From Mycoplasmatota bacterium (lineage in GTDB: Bacteria; Bacillota_I; Bacilli_A; Haloplasmatales; Haloplasmataceae), in NCBI GenBank assembly GCA_018394295.1, contig CP074573.1, positions 2,980,543-3,044,542 on the forward strand: 64,000 nt of DNA. The letters are read 5' to 3'. A program made the position numbers and the translations under genes. This document shows positions 41,441-51,436 of the stretch, piece by piece (position 1 is the stretch's first letter; each line of letters starts with the position of its first letter). A model generated the notes under the pieces. It did not search any database and was not told the origin of the DNA. It saw only the letters and a list, made by a program, of their open reading frames with translations.

Positions 41441-43756
41441 ATGAGTCAAACACTATTAGCACTAAATGAAAAGATGAATAAAGAAATGACAAATGAAAAA
41501 AGAGAGATAGTATCAAAAGATATGTTGAAAAAAGTATGTTTGTCATTTGTTTTTTCGATTTTAGCATTGTCAATTAATTATAAATTAGGAGCAGTTTTTT
41601 TGCTGCCCCTTTTATGTTCTATGCTTCAATTATATAAGAAATTAGCTTATTACTCAATGATTGCGATTAGTAGTGTATCCCTTTTGATTGATCTAGAACT
41701 TTCATTATCGGTTATTTCAGCTTTAGTCCCTTTAAGTTTATTAATTCATAAGGAGAATAAAAAAGCCTTAAACTTTTTCATTCTAACTTTAGTTTCACTC
41801 ATGTCTTATTGTATTAATACTATCTTTAATTTTATTGAATTAAATATAATCTATTGTGTATTTATTATATTATTTAATTTTATATTTTTTACGATTTATG
41901 ATAAAGCAATAGAAATAAACCAACATAAAAAAGATTTCTTTTTCAAAGAAGAAATAATAGGTGTTCTAACGATAGCATTAAATCTATCTCTTGGTTTATT
42001 TACTTTTAGCTTAGAGTTTCTAAATATTGGTTTTATTTTTACCTTATTATTAATTATGTTATTAGGATTAACGACATCTAAAGCAAATACAGTAGGTTAT
42101 TCTTTAATTATTTATTTTATTTTATCTTATTCTAAATTAAATATAACAGGGATTGAAATCATTCCTTTTCTAGGATTAATTTCTGCTTTACTACCTCATA
42201 ATAATATTTATCTTAAAACATTCACCTTTTATATTATATCGCCTCTTATGTATTACTTTGGTTATCTATCCGGGGATATTTTGTATCTATTTATTAGTGT
42301 AGCAGTTTCAACAACAATTTTTTATATTACTAGTTTTTATTTTAATCATAAATTTGCAAACCTATTAATACCTAAGTATGAAGAATCTAAGTATTACCAA
42401 ATATATGTAGAAAATTTTCGCGAAGATGTTTCGCAAAGATTATTAAATTTTGCGGAATTATTTAATGCATTTGCGAATAAATCACTAGAAACAAATAATG
42501 AATTAGTTAAAATTGATGAAGCGATTGATGAGATGATAGACAAGCATTGTAAAAATTGTTTAAAAAAAGAATTGTGTTTGAATACCAATCATATTAAAAC
42601 TTATAACTATTTTAATCAATTGTTAAAAGAAGGGGAAAATATCTTAAGTACAGATAAAAAACGTTTCTTAGATTTATTTGGTATGTTTTGTTTGAATGCC
42701 TTTGATATAATCAATACCGCAATAGAACTAAATCAAGAATATTTACTAGGCAATATTAAGCAAAGTAATAGTAATATGGTATTTCAATCACAATTAGAAG
42801 GACTATCACGTATATTACAGGATTATGCGATAGAAGTGAATACGGATTATGAGAGTGAAACCATAAAAATTGAAAAGATGCGTGATAAAATGAATAAATT
42901 AGGTATGAATATTTCTTATTTAAAAGTAAATAGTATTAAAAAGAAAAATGTAGATATTGATTTGGGGATAAAGGATTATGAAGAAAGATATGATCATGTA
43001 ATTTGTAACTTAATAAATGATTTATTAAAAGAAGAAGTTGAGTTAGTGACCACGAAGAAAGGCAAGAGTACAGAAAAGATTAAAATTATATCTAAACAAA
43101 TTTTTGATTTAGAATTTGGTACAAGTTATATTGGTAAAGATGGTTCTAGGATATCAGGAGATAATTTTTTGAAAAGTGATATGCATAATGGTAATACAGT
43201 TATTGCTTTAAGTGATGGGATGGGAAATGGGTATTCTGCTTATATTGAAAGTAAAAGCACTTTAGAATTATTAAATAAAATGTTGACAACAGGAGCAGAT
43301 GATCATACAGCTGTATCTATTATCAATACATTATTGTCATTAAAAGAATATAATGAGCGTTTCTCGACGCTAGATTATATAACGATTAATAAAAGTTCAG
43401 GAACAATTGATTTTTATAAAATTGGAAGTGCTCCAAGTTTTATTATTAGAGGAAATAAAGTGATATGTATTAATAATGATAATTTACCGATGGGTATATC
43501 TAAAGAAGTTGATAAAATAACCTTTGATTTAGAACCGAATGATATTGTCGTTGTTGTAAGTGATGGCGTGGTTGAACGTTTTAATAATATAAATAAATTT
43601 GAAAAAATTATCGCTCAGATGATAAGAACCTCTTCAATACAAATGGCACATGATATCATTAGAGCAGCAATTACAGAGTTTGGTGGAAAAATAATAGACG
43701 ATATGACAGCGATTGTGATTAAGGTAAACCCAAGCAAAAATAAAATAAGTGCTTAA
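41441..43756 (+). CDS. spoIIE: Stage II sporulation protein E (PP2C phosphatase)
   Basis: 771 residues. The first about 300 residues hold ten membrane helices, a central region (about 310-530) has a Cys cluster HCKNCLKKELC, and the C-terminal PP2C domain contains ALSDGMGNGYSAYIES (about residue 590), VVVSDGVVERF and DDMTAIVI. SpoIIE dephosphorylates SpoIIAA to activate SigF in the forespore and binds FtsZ at the polar septum. It ends in a terminator that also holds the -35 of tilS. Confidence 0.96.
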   Translation: MSQTLLALNEKMNKEMTNEKREIVSKDMLKKVCLSFVFSILALSINYKLGAVFLLPLLCSMLQLYKKLAYYSMIAISSVSLLIDLELSLSVISALVPLSLLIHKENKKALNFFILTLVSLMSYCINTIFNFIELNIIYCVFIILFNFIFFTIYDKAIEINQHKKDFFFKEEIIGVLTIALNLSLGLFTFSLEFLNIGFIFTLLLIMLLGLTTSKANTVGYSLIIYFILSYSKLNITGIEIIPFLGLISALLPHNNIYLKTFTFYIISPLMYYFGYLSGDILYLFISVAVSTTIFYITSFYFNHKFANLLIPKYEESKYYQIYVENFREDVSQRLLNFAELFNAFANKSLETNNELVKIDEAIDEMIDKHCKNCLKKELCLNTNHIKTYNYFNQLLKEGENILSTDKKRFLDLFGMFCLNAFDIINTAIELNQEYLLGNIKQSNSNMVFQSQLEGLSRILQDYAIEVNTDYESETIKIEKMRDKMNKLGMNISYLKVNSIKKKNVDIDLGIKDYEERYDHVICNLINDLLKEEVELVTTKKGKSTEKIKIISKQIFDLEFGTSYIGKDGSRISGDNFLKSDMHNGNTVIALSDGMGNGYSAYIESKSTLELLNKMLTTGADDHTAVSIINTLLSLKEYNERFSTLDYITINKSSGTIDFYKIGSAPSFIIRGNKVICINNDNLPMGISKEVDKITFDLEPNDIVVVVSDGVVERFNNINKFEKIIAQMIRTSSIQMAHDIIRAAITEFGGKIIDDMTAIVIKVNPSKNKISA

Positions 43757-43792
43757 GTTTAACATATATTTCTAGATAAAAAGAATAATAAT

Positions 43793-43818
43793 AAAGTCAA
43801 GGATTTCTTGACTTTTTT
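43793..43818 (+). terminator. Terminator of spoIIE
   Basis: A 9-bp stem (AAAGTCAAG / CTTGACTTT) and T6. Confidence 0.8.
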
Positions 43819-43835
43819 AAATATAGTCTTATAAT
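43808..43835 (+). promoter_or_regulatory. Promoter of tilS embedded in the spoIIE terminator
   Basis: TTGACT (43808-43813) is the descending arm of the terminator; 16 bases later lies TATAAT (43830-43835). Confidence 0.65.
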
Positions 43836-43865
43836 AACTATATGAAATACAAATATGGTGATAGA

Positions 43866-45215
43866 ATGCTTAATGAACAAATGATAAAAGAAGATAATTG
43901 TATTGGTTTAAATGATTGTTTAATAGTAGGTGTCTCTGGAGGACCTGATTCAATGGGATTACTTCATTTTTTAATATCTATACAAAGTAAATATAATTTA
44001 AGTCTCTTTGTTGCCCATATAAATCATCATACAAGAAAAGAAGAGAATCAAAAAGAAGAATTAATGATTCGTGATTATTGTGATAAACATCATATTCCTT
44101 TTTATGTAGGTCATTTTAGGAAAAGTGGAAGTAATAATTTTCATGAAGAAGCTAGAAATTATCGGTATAATTTTTTTGTGGATTTGACAAAGAAATTGAA
44201 TGCTAATAAAATTGTTTTAGCACATCATGAGGATGACCAGATTGAAACGATTTTATTTAAGATAACTAGAGGAAGTCATATTAATGGTTATTTGGGAATG
44301 AAAAATTGTTTTGAAATAGAAAAAAATATCACTGTTGTTCGACCATTTCTTGATGTAAAAAAGAGTGAAATTATAGATTATTGTGAAACTAATCAGGTTC
44401 CATATGCGATTGATTCATCAAATTTAACTAATAAATATACTAGAAATCATATTAGAAACCGAATTATTCCACTTTTTAAAGAAATACAGCCTGATTTTAA
44501 TCATAAAATTATGCAATTTCATGACCAACTATCTGAAGTTGATGATTTTTTAAAACAAAATGCGAAAATATTAATGAAAGAAATGATAATTTCTTCTGAA
44601 AAAGATAGAATAATACTAGACCTTAATAAATTAAGAAATACTCATATAGCATTAATTCGTGTGATATTATTAGCAGTTGTTAATGAAGTGTATCAAGATC
44701 CTTTTTATTTAACTTATGAAAAGGTGAAAAATTTATTAAATATAATAAATAATAATAAACCAAATGTAACCTTTGATTTAGGTAAAAATTTATATTGTGT
44801 AAAAGAATATGATAAGTTAATATTTGAAGTTGGACAAAGAGAATACGAAGAATATGAACTTGTAATTGATGAATTTAAAGATTACGAACTCCCAAATGGG
44901 ATGAAACTTCGTGTTAAAAAACTTGAAGAAAAAGCAAAAATCAATAACAAATCGTTAATTTTATGTTATAATAGGATTATATGGCCATTTGTTGTAAGAA
45001 CAAGAAAACAAGGCGATTTTATTAAGACTAAAATAGGTAGAAAAAAGGTAAATCGATTATTTATAGATGCGAAAATTCCAATTAATTTACGTAAAACTTG
45101 GCCTTTATTAGTGGACAAGGACGGAAATATATTATGGGTGATTGGAATACAAAAATATAACTTCAATCAATATACTCCATGTGATGAAATGATATTAATT
45201 GAAGTTTTAAATTGA
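43866..45215 (+). CDS. tilS: tRNA(Ile)-lysidine synthase
   Basis: 449 residues. The PP-loop VGVSGGPDSMGLLH near residue 21 binds ATP; AHINHHTR, AHHEDDQIET and TRNHIRNRIIPLF complete the N-terminal domain. The C-terminal substrate-binding domain is present (VRTRKQGDFI, RLFIDAKIP). It converts the wobble C of the AUA-reading tRNA-Ile to lysidine, an essential step. The start is the ATG at 43866 after GGTGATAGA; an ATG at 43842 lacks a ribosome site. hpt follows 12 bases later. Confidence 0.95.
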   Translation: MLNEQMIKEDNCIGLNDCLIVGVSGGPDSMGLLHFLISIQSKYNLSLFVAHINHHTRKEENQKEELMIRDYCDKHHIPFYVGHFRKSGSNNFHEEARNYRYNFFVDLTKKLNANKIVLAHHEDDQIETILFKITRGSHINGYLGMKNCFEIEKNITVVRPFLDVKKSEIIDYCETNQVPYAIDSSNLTNKYTRNHIRNRIIPLFKEIQPDFNHKIMQFHDQLSEVDDFLKQNAKILMKEMIISSEKDRIILDLNKLRNTHIALIRVILLAVVNEVYQDPFYLTYEKVKNLLNIINNNKPNVTFDLGKNLYCVKEYDKLIFEVGQREYEEYELVIDEFKDYELPNGMKLRVKKLEEKAKINNKSLILCYNRIIWPFVVRTRKQGDFIKTKIGRKKVNRLFIDAKIPINLRKTWPLLVDKDGNILWVIGIQKYNFNQYTPCDEMILIEVLN

Positions 45216-45227
45216 TGGAGGTAAATA

Positions 45228-45767
45228 ATGCATCAAGATATAAAAAAAGTATTAGTCAGTCAAGAAGCGATTGCGGATAAATGCAAGGAATTAGGTGGGA
45301 TTATTTCTCGTGATTATAAAGGTAAAAACCTTGTAGTCATTGGTTTATTGAAAGGATGTGTTCCTTTTATTAGTGACCTAGCTAAACATATTTCAATTCC
45401 AATGCGACTTGATTATATGTCTGTTTCTAGTTATCATGGAGGAACCTCATCAACAGGACATGTACGGGTCAATAAAGATTTAGATGCTTCAATTAATGGA
45501 TGCGATATTCTAATCGCTGAAGATATAGTTGATACTGGTAAAACATTGAAGAAAGTTATAGAAATGTTAACTGTTAAAGGTGCTAATAGCGTAAAAATAG
45601 TAACATTATTAGATAAACCAGAAGGACGTTTAGTCACACTTGAACCAGATTATGTAGGGTTTGTAATCCCTAAGGAATTTGTGGTTGGATATGGTTTAGA
45701 TTATGATGAATATTATAGAAATTTACCATATATAGGAGTCTTAAAAGAAGAAGTGTATTCAAAGTAA
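45228..45767 (+). CDS. hpt: Hypoxanthine-guanine phosphoribosyltransferase
   Basis: 179 residues of the type I PRT fold: the PRPP loop ILIAEDIVDTGKTL (about residue 98) and the purine-binding KPEGR region with FVVGYGLDYDE at the C-terminus. It salvages hypoxanthine and guanine. GGAGG precedes the ATG. The tilS-hpt-ftsH cluster is kept as in Bacillus, with only 12 bases on each side, so the three genes are an operon. Confidence 0.96.
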   Translation: MHQDIKKVLVSQEAIADKCKELGGIISRDYKGKNLVVIGLLKGCVPFISDLAKHISIPMRLDYMSVSSYHGGTSSTGHVRVNKDLDASINGCDILIAEDIVDTGKTLKKVIEMLTVKGANSVKIVTLLDKPEGRLVTLEPDYVGFVIPKEFVVGYGLDYDEYYRNLPYIGVLKEEVYSK

Positions 45768-45779
45768 GGAGGTTTAAAA

Positions 45780-47771
45780 ATGGCAAACGCAATTAAGAAA
45801 AAACCAAATAATGGCTGGAGTGGCTATTTAGTTTATTTCCTTGCCATTTCAGTGGTTTTTCTCATCATTGTTTATATAATGAGGGACCATGGAACAGTAC
45901 AAGAAAAAAATTATAATGAAGTTATATCATTAATAGAAAATAATGAAACGAATGAAATAAAAATTACTGAGATAACCTTTTCACCGCAAACAGGTGATTA
46001 TAATAGTAATATTCACTATCTCCGTATGAAAACTACAGATAAAAATATTGTTTATGAAGCAAAACTATATGGTCCATATGCTTTAGAACATATTGAACAA
46101 GCAGCATTAGATAAGAATATTAGTATGGAAGTCCAACCAGCGAAATCTTATGGTGGATTCTTCACGATATTATCATTCTTATTCCCAATTTTATTAATTG
46201 GTATATTTGCATTTATTTTCTTTAAAAATGCTGGAGGTAATAATAAAGCATTTGATTTTGCGAGATCTCGCGCTAAATTAAATAAATCAAAAGAAGTAAC
46301 ATTTAAAGATGTTGCTGGTCAAGAAGAAGAAAAAGAAGAATTGGTTGAAATTATTGATTTTCTTAAAAATCCGAAAAAATATAATGAACTTGGTGCTAGA
46401 ATTCCAAAAGGTGTCTTATTATCAGGGCCTCCAGGGACAGGTAAAACATTATTAGCAAGAGCAAGTGCAGGAGAAGCGAATGTGCCATTTTATTCGATTT
46501 CAGGTTCTGACTTTGTTGAAATGTTTGTTGGGGTTGGTGCAAGCCGTGTACGTGACATGTTCAAAACAGCTAAACAAAATGCCCCATGTATAATCTTTAT
46601 AGATGAGATTGATGCAGTTGGTCGTCAAAGAGGTGCTGGATTAGGTGGTGGACATGATGAGCGTGAACAAACACTTAATCAGTTACTTGCTGAGATGGAT
46701 GGATTTGGTTCTAATACTGGCGTTATCGTTATGGCTGCGACAAACCGTCCGGATGTTTTAGACCCAGCTTTATTACGTCCAGGTCGTTTTGACCGTCAAA
46801 TTATGGTAACAAATCCAGATGTTAAAGGACGCGAAGAAATCTTAAAAGTTCATTCAAGAAATAAAAAATTCGCACCAACAGTGCAATTATCAGAAGTTGC
46901 TAAACGAACACCAGGATTTAGTGGTGCTGATTTAGAGAACTTATTAAATGAGTCAGCGTTACTAGCAGCAAGATATAATCGTAAGGTTATTGAAATGCAA
47001 GATATTGATGAAGCGATGGATAGAGTATTAATGGGACCAGCGAAAAAGAGTCGTAAATACTCTAAAAGAGATAAAGAAATTGTCGCATTCCATGAAGCAG
47101 GTCATGCAGTTATTGGCCTTAAGTTAGATAATGCGGAAATTGTACATAAAGTAACGATTATTCCTCGTGGACAAGCAGGCGGATATAATTTAATGCTTCC
47201 TGAAGAAGAAAAATTTGTTCAAACAAAACAAGACTTATTAGATCAAATTACAGGTCTTTTAGGTGGTCGTGTTGCTGAAGAGATTGTCTTTAGTGAAATC
47301 ACAACAGGAGCTCATAACGACTTTGAGAAAGCAACTAAAATTGCTCGTGCGATGGTTACTGAATTCGGTATGTCTAGTTTAGGACCTGTTCAGTACGAAC
47401 AACGTTCAGGAAATGTTTTCTTAGGTAGAGACTATATGAAAGATAGAAACTTCTCAGGTCAGATTGCTTTAGAGATTGATAAAGAAGTACGTCGTATTAT
47501 TGATGAATGTTACGAACGTGCGCAAGTTGCGATTAAAGAAAATCGTGAATTATTAGATCTTATCGCAAATCAATTAATCGAAATGGAAACATTAACAAGA
47601 GAAGATATCGAAGAATTAGTTGAAACTGGTAAAGTAAAGTGGTGGGATGAAAAGAAAGCCCAAGATAAAAAAGAATTAGAAGAAATTAAAAAAGCAGAAA
47701 AAGAAAAAGCAGAAAAAGAAAAAGTTGAAAAAGAAGAAGAACCTAAGAAGGATGATAAAGTAGACTTTTAA
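45780..47771 (+). CDS. ftsH: ATP-dependent zinc metalloprotease FtsH
   Basis: 663 residues: two membrane helices (about residues 17-37 and 124-146) around an extracytoplasmic domain, AAA+ module with Walker A GPPGTGKT (about 217), Walker [10 protein letters not shown] (about 272), second region of homology [18 protein letters not shown], and the zinc protease motif HEAGH (about 437). The last 40 residues are a highly charged Lys/Glu tail. It degrades misfolded membrane proteins and regulators. AAGGAGG precedes the ATG. Confidence 0.97.
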   Translation: MANAIKKKPNNGWSGYLVYFLAISVVFLIIVYIMRDHGTVQEKNYNEVISLIENNETNEIKITEITFSPQTGDYNSNIHYLRMKTTDKNIVYEAKLYGPYALEHIEQAALDKNISMEVQPAKSYGGFFTILSFLFPILLIGIFAFIFFKNAGGNNKAFDFARSRAKLNKSKEVTFKDVAGQEEEKEELVEIIDFLKNPKKYNELGARIPKGVLLSGPPGTGKTLLARASAGEANVPFYSISGSDFVEMFVGVGASRVRDMFKTAKQNAPCIIFIDEIDAVGRQRGAGLGGGHDEREQTLNQLLAEMDGFGSNTGVIVMAATNRPDVLDPALLRPGRFDRQIMVTNPDVKGREEILKVHSRNKKFAPTVQLSEVAKRTPGFSGADLENLLNESALLAARYNRKVIEMQDIDEAMDRVLMGPAKKSRKYSKRDKEIVAFHEAGHAVIGLKLDNAEIVHKVTIIPRGQAGGYNLMLPEEEKFVQTKQDLLDQITGLLGGRVAEEIVFSEITTGAHNDFEKATKIARAMVTEFGMSSLGPVQYEQRSGNVFLGRDYMKDRNFSGQIALEIDKEVRRIIDECYERAQVAIKENRELLDLIANQLIEMETLTREDIEELVETGKVKWWDEKKAQDKKELEEIKKAEKEKAEKEKVEKEEEPKKDDKVDF

Positions 47772-47776
47772 TGATT

Positions 47777-47815
47777 AATCCCTTAAGGATAACTTAAGGG
47801 ATTTTCTTTCTTTTT
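47777..47815 (+). terminator. Terminator of tilS-hpt-ftsH
   Basis: An 11-bp perfect stem (AATCCCTTAAG / CTTAAGGGATT), GATAA loop and a T-rich tail. Confidence 0.9.
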
Positions 47816-47835
47816 TGTAATTTTTTTTGAAAATA

Positions 47836-47844
47836 TGATAAAAT
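47836..47844 (+). promoter_or_regulatory. Extended -10 promoter of hslO
   Basis: TGATAAAAT lies 30 bases before the start codon. Confidence 0.5.
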
Positions 47845-47874
47845 AATAGCGAGAATAATATTAAAGGAGTCAAT

Positions 47875-48747
47875 ATGAGAGATTATTTAGTAAGAGCCAC
47901 TTCATTTGATGAAAAAGTAAGAATCTTTGCGGTTAATGCGACTTATACAGTACAAGAAGCACAAAGAAGACATCAAACCTGGCCAACTGCATCAGCTGCT
48001 TTAGGAAGAACTCTAGTGGTAGGTTCAATGATGGGAGCGATGTTAAAAGGAAAAGAAAGTCTTACGATAAAAGTTAAGGGCGATGGACCCATTGGGGAAA
48101 TATTAGTTGATGCGAATGCTAGAGGTGAAGTTAAAGGGTATGTTAGTAATCCTGAAGTTCATTTTCAATATCCAAATGGAAAATTAAATGTAAGTCAAGC
48201 AGTAGGAACAAAAGGTGAAATTCAAGTAATCAAGGACTTGGGGATGAAAGATTTTTTTGTTTCATCGGTTGATATTATAAGTGGTGAATTGGGACAAGAT
48301 TTTACGTATTATTTTGCGAAGTCAGAACAAACACCGTCTTCTGTTGGGTGTGGGGTTTTAGTTGAAACGGATAACTCTGTTTTGGCTGCTGGTGGATTTA
48401 TTATTCAGGTAATGCCTGATGCTACTGAAGAAACAATTTCCCAATTAGAAAAAACAATCGCATCAATAAAATCTGTTTCTGAAATGATTAATGAAGGGTA
48501 TACTCCTGAAGATATTGTTAAGGAAATATGTAAGGATGAACCTTATACAATACTTTCTTCATTAGATATTCATTTTGTTTGTCATTGTAGTAAAGAAAGA
48601 TTTGCTTCTGGTTTAGTAAGTTTAGGTAAAGATGAGTTAAAACAAATTATTGATGAAGATAAATCAGCTGAGGTTGTATGTCATTTCTGTAATGAAAAGT
48701 ATCAATATTCTGAAGATGAACTTACAGATTTATTAAATAGTATATAA
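47875..48747 (+). CDS. hslO: Hsp33 redox-regulated chaperone
   Basis: 290 residues. The C-terminal zinc/redox switch has the CxC...CxxC set: FVCHCSKERF (about residue 240) and VVCHFCNEKY (about 271). The N-terminal core has GPIGEILVDANARGEVKGYV. Hsp33 is turned on by oxidation plus unfolding and holds aggregating proteins. AAAGGAG precedes the ATG. In Bacillus coaX lies between ftsH and hslO; here it is absent and hslO has its own promoter. Confidence 0.96.
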   Translation: MRDYLVRATSFDEKVRIFAVNATYTVQEAQRRHQTWPTASAALGRTLVVGSMMGAMLKGKESLTIKVKGDGPIGEILVDANARGEVKGYVSNPEVHFQYPNGKLNVSQAVGTKGEIQVIKDLGMKDFFVSSVDIISGELGQDFTYYFAKSEQTPSSVGCGVLVETDNSVLAAGGFIIQVMPDATEETISQLEKTIASIKSVSEMINEGYTPEDIVKEICKDEPYTILSSLDIHFVCHCSKERFASGLVSLGKDELKQIIDEDKSAEVVCHFCNEKYQYSEDELTDLLNSI

Positions 48748-48750
48748 TAA

Positions 48751-48778
48751 AAAAATTACCTTTTAGGTAATTTTTTTT
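48751..48778. terminator. Bidirectional terminator between hslO and maf
   Basis: ATTACCT/AGGTAAT stem with A- and T-runs on both sides. Confidence 0.8.
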
Positions 48779-49317
48779 AATCTTTGATATAATGTACCAA
48801 CAGGTAAACCAACAACTGTAAAATAATCCCCTTTTATCTCTTTAACAAACTTAGATGCATATCCCTGTATCCCATAAGCCCCTGCTTTATCAAAAGGTTC
48901 TTTTGTTTTTATATAATCGTTTATTTCTTCATCATTTAAATCATAGAAAGCAACATCGGTTGATGTATAAAAACTCTCAATCTCAGTACTGTGTATAAGT
49001 GTTACACCAGTGATTACCTGATGAGTCTTACCTGATAATCGTTTCAACATTTTATAAGCATCGTCTTCATTTACTGGTTTTTCTAAAATTTTATCCTCTA
49101 AACAAACAATGGTATCACAACCGATGATTAAATCTTGAGGATGATTCTGACTAACCGCTTGGGCTTTTAGTTTTGATAGATACAATACAATTTCTTGTGG
49201 TAGTAAATTTTTATCATAGGTCTCATCTACATGACTAACAACTACAGTAAAATCATTTGTGATATACTGTAGTAATTCTCTTCTTCTAGGGGAATTACTC
49301 GCTAAGATAATATTCAT
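48763..49317 (-). CDS. maf: Maf-type nucleotide pyrophosphatase
   Basis: 184 residues with the opening LASNSPRRRELL, IIGCDTIVCL (catalytic Asp) and the KPVNEDDAYKMLKRLSGKTHQVITG segment (seen as LSGKTHQVITG). Maf proteins hydrolyse dTTP/UTP and modified pyrimidine nucleotides to keep them out of DNA and RNA, and influence septation. The start ATG is preceded on the - strand by AGGAGAA. It is convergent with hslO. Confidence 0.95.
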   Translation of the reverse strand: MNIILASNSPRRRELLQYITNDFTVVVSHVDETYDKNLLPQEIVLYLSKLKAQAVSQNHPQDLIIGCDTIVCLEDKILEKPVNEDDAYKMLKRLSGKTHQVITGVTLIHSTEIESFYTSTDVAFYDLNDEEINDYIKTKEPFDKAGAYGIQGYASKFVKEIKGDYFTVVGLPVGTLYQRLKKIT

Positions 49318-49525
49318 CGTATTCTCCTTTTTTATTTATATTTTATCATATTGATTAACAGCTTAAAATAAATACTCTATTATTATTAGAAATATTTATA
49401 AAATAATATAATTGATAATATAATTTTTAGATTAAATAGTATTTTTTCCTTATGCTAATCAGTTTACTGAGTTGTATTAATAGATTTTTGAAAATTGATA
49501 TCAATGTGGAACACATAGAAAATAA
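49318..49525. other. AT-rich gap, left edge of the accessory island
   Basis: No ORF, RNA or clear hairpin was found. It marks the change from conserved housekeeping genes to mobile and orphan genes. Confidence 0.4.
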
Positions 49526-49726
49526 TGTTATTTTACAGCTGAAAATAAGGTATCTGTTACTCTAAGTAAAAGCAATTATGTTAGTGAAATAAAAAGAATT
49601 GCTAATGTAGTAATTGATTATTATAATTCTGATCCAAGAATACTTACTAAAGATGATTATGAGAAAGAGGGACTCTTGAAGTTTTGGAATAACATAAATA
49701 CATTAGAGAAAACTATTCTTAAATAG
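49526..49726 (+). pseudogene. Remnant of an unidentified protein-coding gene
   Basis: A 66-residue frame without any start codon runs from just after a TAA to a TAG. Its sequence (ENKVSVTLSKSNYVSEIKR, DYYNSDPRILTKDDYEKEGLL in short pieces) has balanced, protein-like composition unlike a random AT-rich frame. I do not recognise the family. It is probably the 3' end of a decayed gene. Confidence 0.4.
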
Positions 49727-49862
49727 TGTAACGTAAAAAAAAGCAGGGTGTTCAATAAAAAGTGCTATAATTGGCAATTTTATCATGTAAACATACTGTT
49801 GCTTTTGAATTGCTTGATTTGTTAATGCTTATATGTAAAATAGTAGGTAGGGGTGATACAAG

Positions 49863-51095
49863 ATGAATACAATTAATGAAAACATTAGAAGATTAAGAGA
49901 CATTAAAGGAATGACTCAACAAGAAATTGCTGATGGATTATACGTTACTAGACAATGTGTTTCAAGATGGGAGCAAGGAAAAACAATCCCAGATATAAAA
50001 AGTATAGAAAGATTAGCTACGTTGTTAGATTGTAGTATCAATGATTTAATCGATAATGATTCTGTAAAATCTATTGCGATAGAACAAGCTATATCTAATA
50101 AGAAGAAAGCTAGGTACCGTTGGGTTTCTATAGTAATTAGTATATTAGCAATAAGTATTCCAATTGTTGGTTATATAAATTCAAAAAGGAATGAGGAGTA
50201 TGTTCCAGCAATTCAAACAGAGTATGCGTATATTAAAGAAGTTGATAATGAAAATGGTAAAGTATACTTTAGTACTACTTTAACTGATCTAGAATTGCCT
50301 GTCTTTAGTGTGCATACATCAGACGTTGAGATACTTGACAACAGAGATAATATAATAAATTATGTAGACCTAAAAGTCGATGATAAAGTTCGAATAAGAT
50401 ACGATCCAAATACAAATGAATTTTATAAAATAAAAGTTATCGATTCAAAAGTTCATAGCAGTTTACTAGGTATTTTTGTTAGTTATACTGGGGAAGATTA
50501 CAATAACATCAATGATTTATATGAAAAATGGGGTGTTAAATTATTTATAGCTGATGATGTGGCTAATAGAACAAATCTTGAATACGATGTAGAATTCATT
50601 CTAGAAGATATATATCGAGCAGAAGTTTATGATATTTATGTATATATAAATGAATTGAAAATTATAAATGATCTTGAGATAGGACTGATAACTTCTGAGG
50701 GAATTGAGATGGTTGATATCGTCGATTTAAAAAATCCTCCAATATATACTTATAGTGGTGAATATGAAGATGATTATAATAACTTTTTTACTGTGAATAG
50801 TGTTGATGTAACCTATAAAGTACACATAAATTATAAGTTTTCATATTCTAGTATTGAAGTTTATGAATATGATAAGAACAATCAGTTGATTAAAGAGAGT
50901 ACTTTATATACTTACGATGATGTTTTATTTTTCAGTGCACACGAGGATGGTCTATATTGTAAAGTAAAAATAAATTCAACATATAGTAATGGGAACAAAA
51001 GTTTAGTACATGAATTGCTATTAGGTGAAAATATTTATGTAATTAATGTTGATAGCTATGGGTTTGTTTATGAATCATGGTTAAGGTATGAATAA
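49863..51095 (+). CDS. Membrane-anchored XRE-family regulator with large extracytoplasmic domain
   Basis: 410 residues. Residues 5-65 are an XRE HTH (IRRLRDIKGMTQQEIADGL, VSRWEQGKTIPD). One membrane helix lies at about residues 83-103 (WVSIVISILAISIPIVGYI). The remaining 300 residues would be outside; they are rich in Asp, Tyr and Val, beta-type, and I do not recognise a domain. This layout suggests a one-component sensor that links outside conditions or cell-envelope state to transcription. GGGGTGAT precedes the ATG. No target gene is adjacent; IS1182 lies directly downstream. Confidence 0.8.
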   Translation: MNTINENIRRLRDIKGMTQQEIADGLYVTRQCVSRWEQGKTIPDIKSIERLATLLDCSINDLIDNDSVKSIAIEQAISNKKKARYRWVSIVISILAISIPIVGYINSKRNEEYVPAIQTEYAYIKEVDNENGKVYFSTTLTDLELPVFSVHTSDVEILDNRDNIINYVDLKVDDKVRIRYDPNTNEFYKIKVIDSKVHSSLLGIFVSYTGEDYNNINDLYEKWGVKLFIADDVANRTNLEYDVEFILEDIYRAEVYDIYVYINELKIINDLEIGLITSEGIEMVDIVDLKNPPIYTYSGEYEDDYNNFFTVNSVDVTYKVHINYKFSYSSIEVYEYDKNNQLIKESTLYTYDDVLFFSAHEDGLYCKVKINSTYSNGNKSLVHELLLGENIYVINVDSYGFVYESWLRYE

Positions 51096-51436
51096 AATAA
51101 GATATATATAAATATAACAACACTGTAAAGAAAATTTTGTCATCTTAGTTAAAATAAGTTGATGCAAAAGCAGTTTTATATATACAACCTAAATTCAGTA
51201 TATTAAATTGTTAACAGTGATATATTCACTATAGTGACTTTTATTTTGTTATATAGCAGTATTTAGTTTTTGGCTAAAATAAAAAGCCCAAATTTTGAGG
51301 CTGCTGAAAAAGTCTCATCAAATTATGAATTGGGAAGAGTATATTAATTATTCTTCCTTTTTTCATATAAATACAACGAAAAGAAAGTGAAAAATGATAT
51401 AATGAAGGTAGAAAATAATTTGAAATTGGTGATAGT

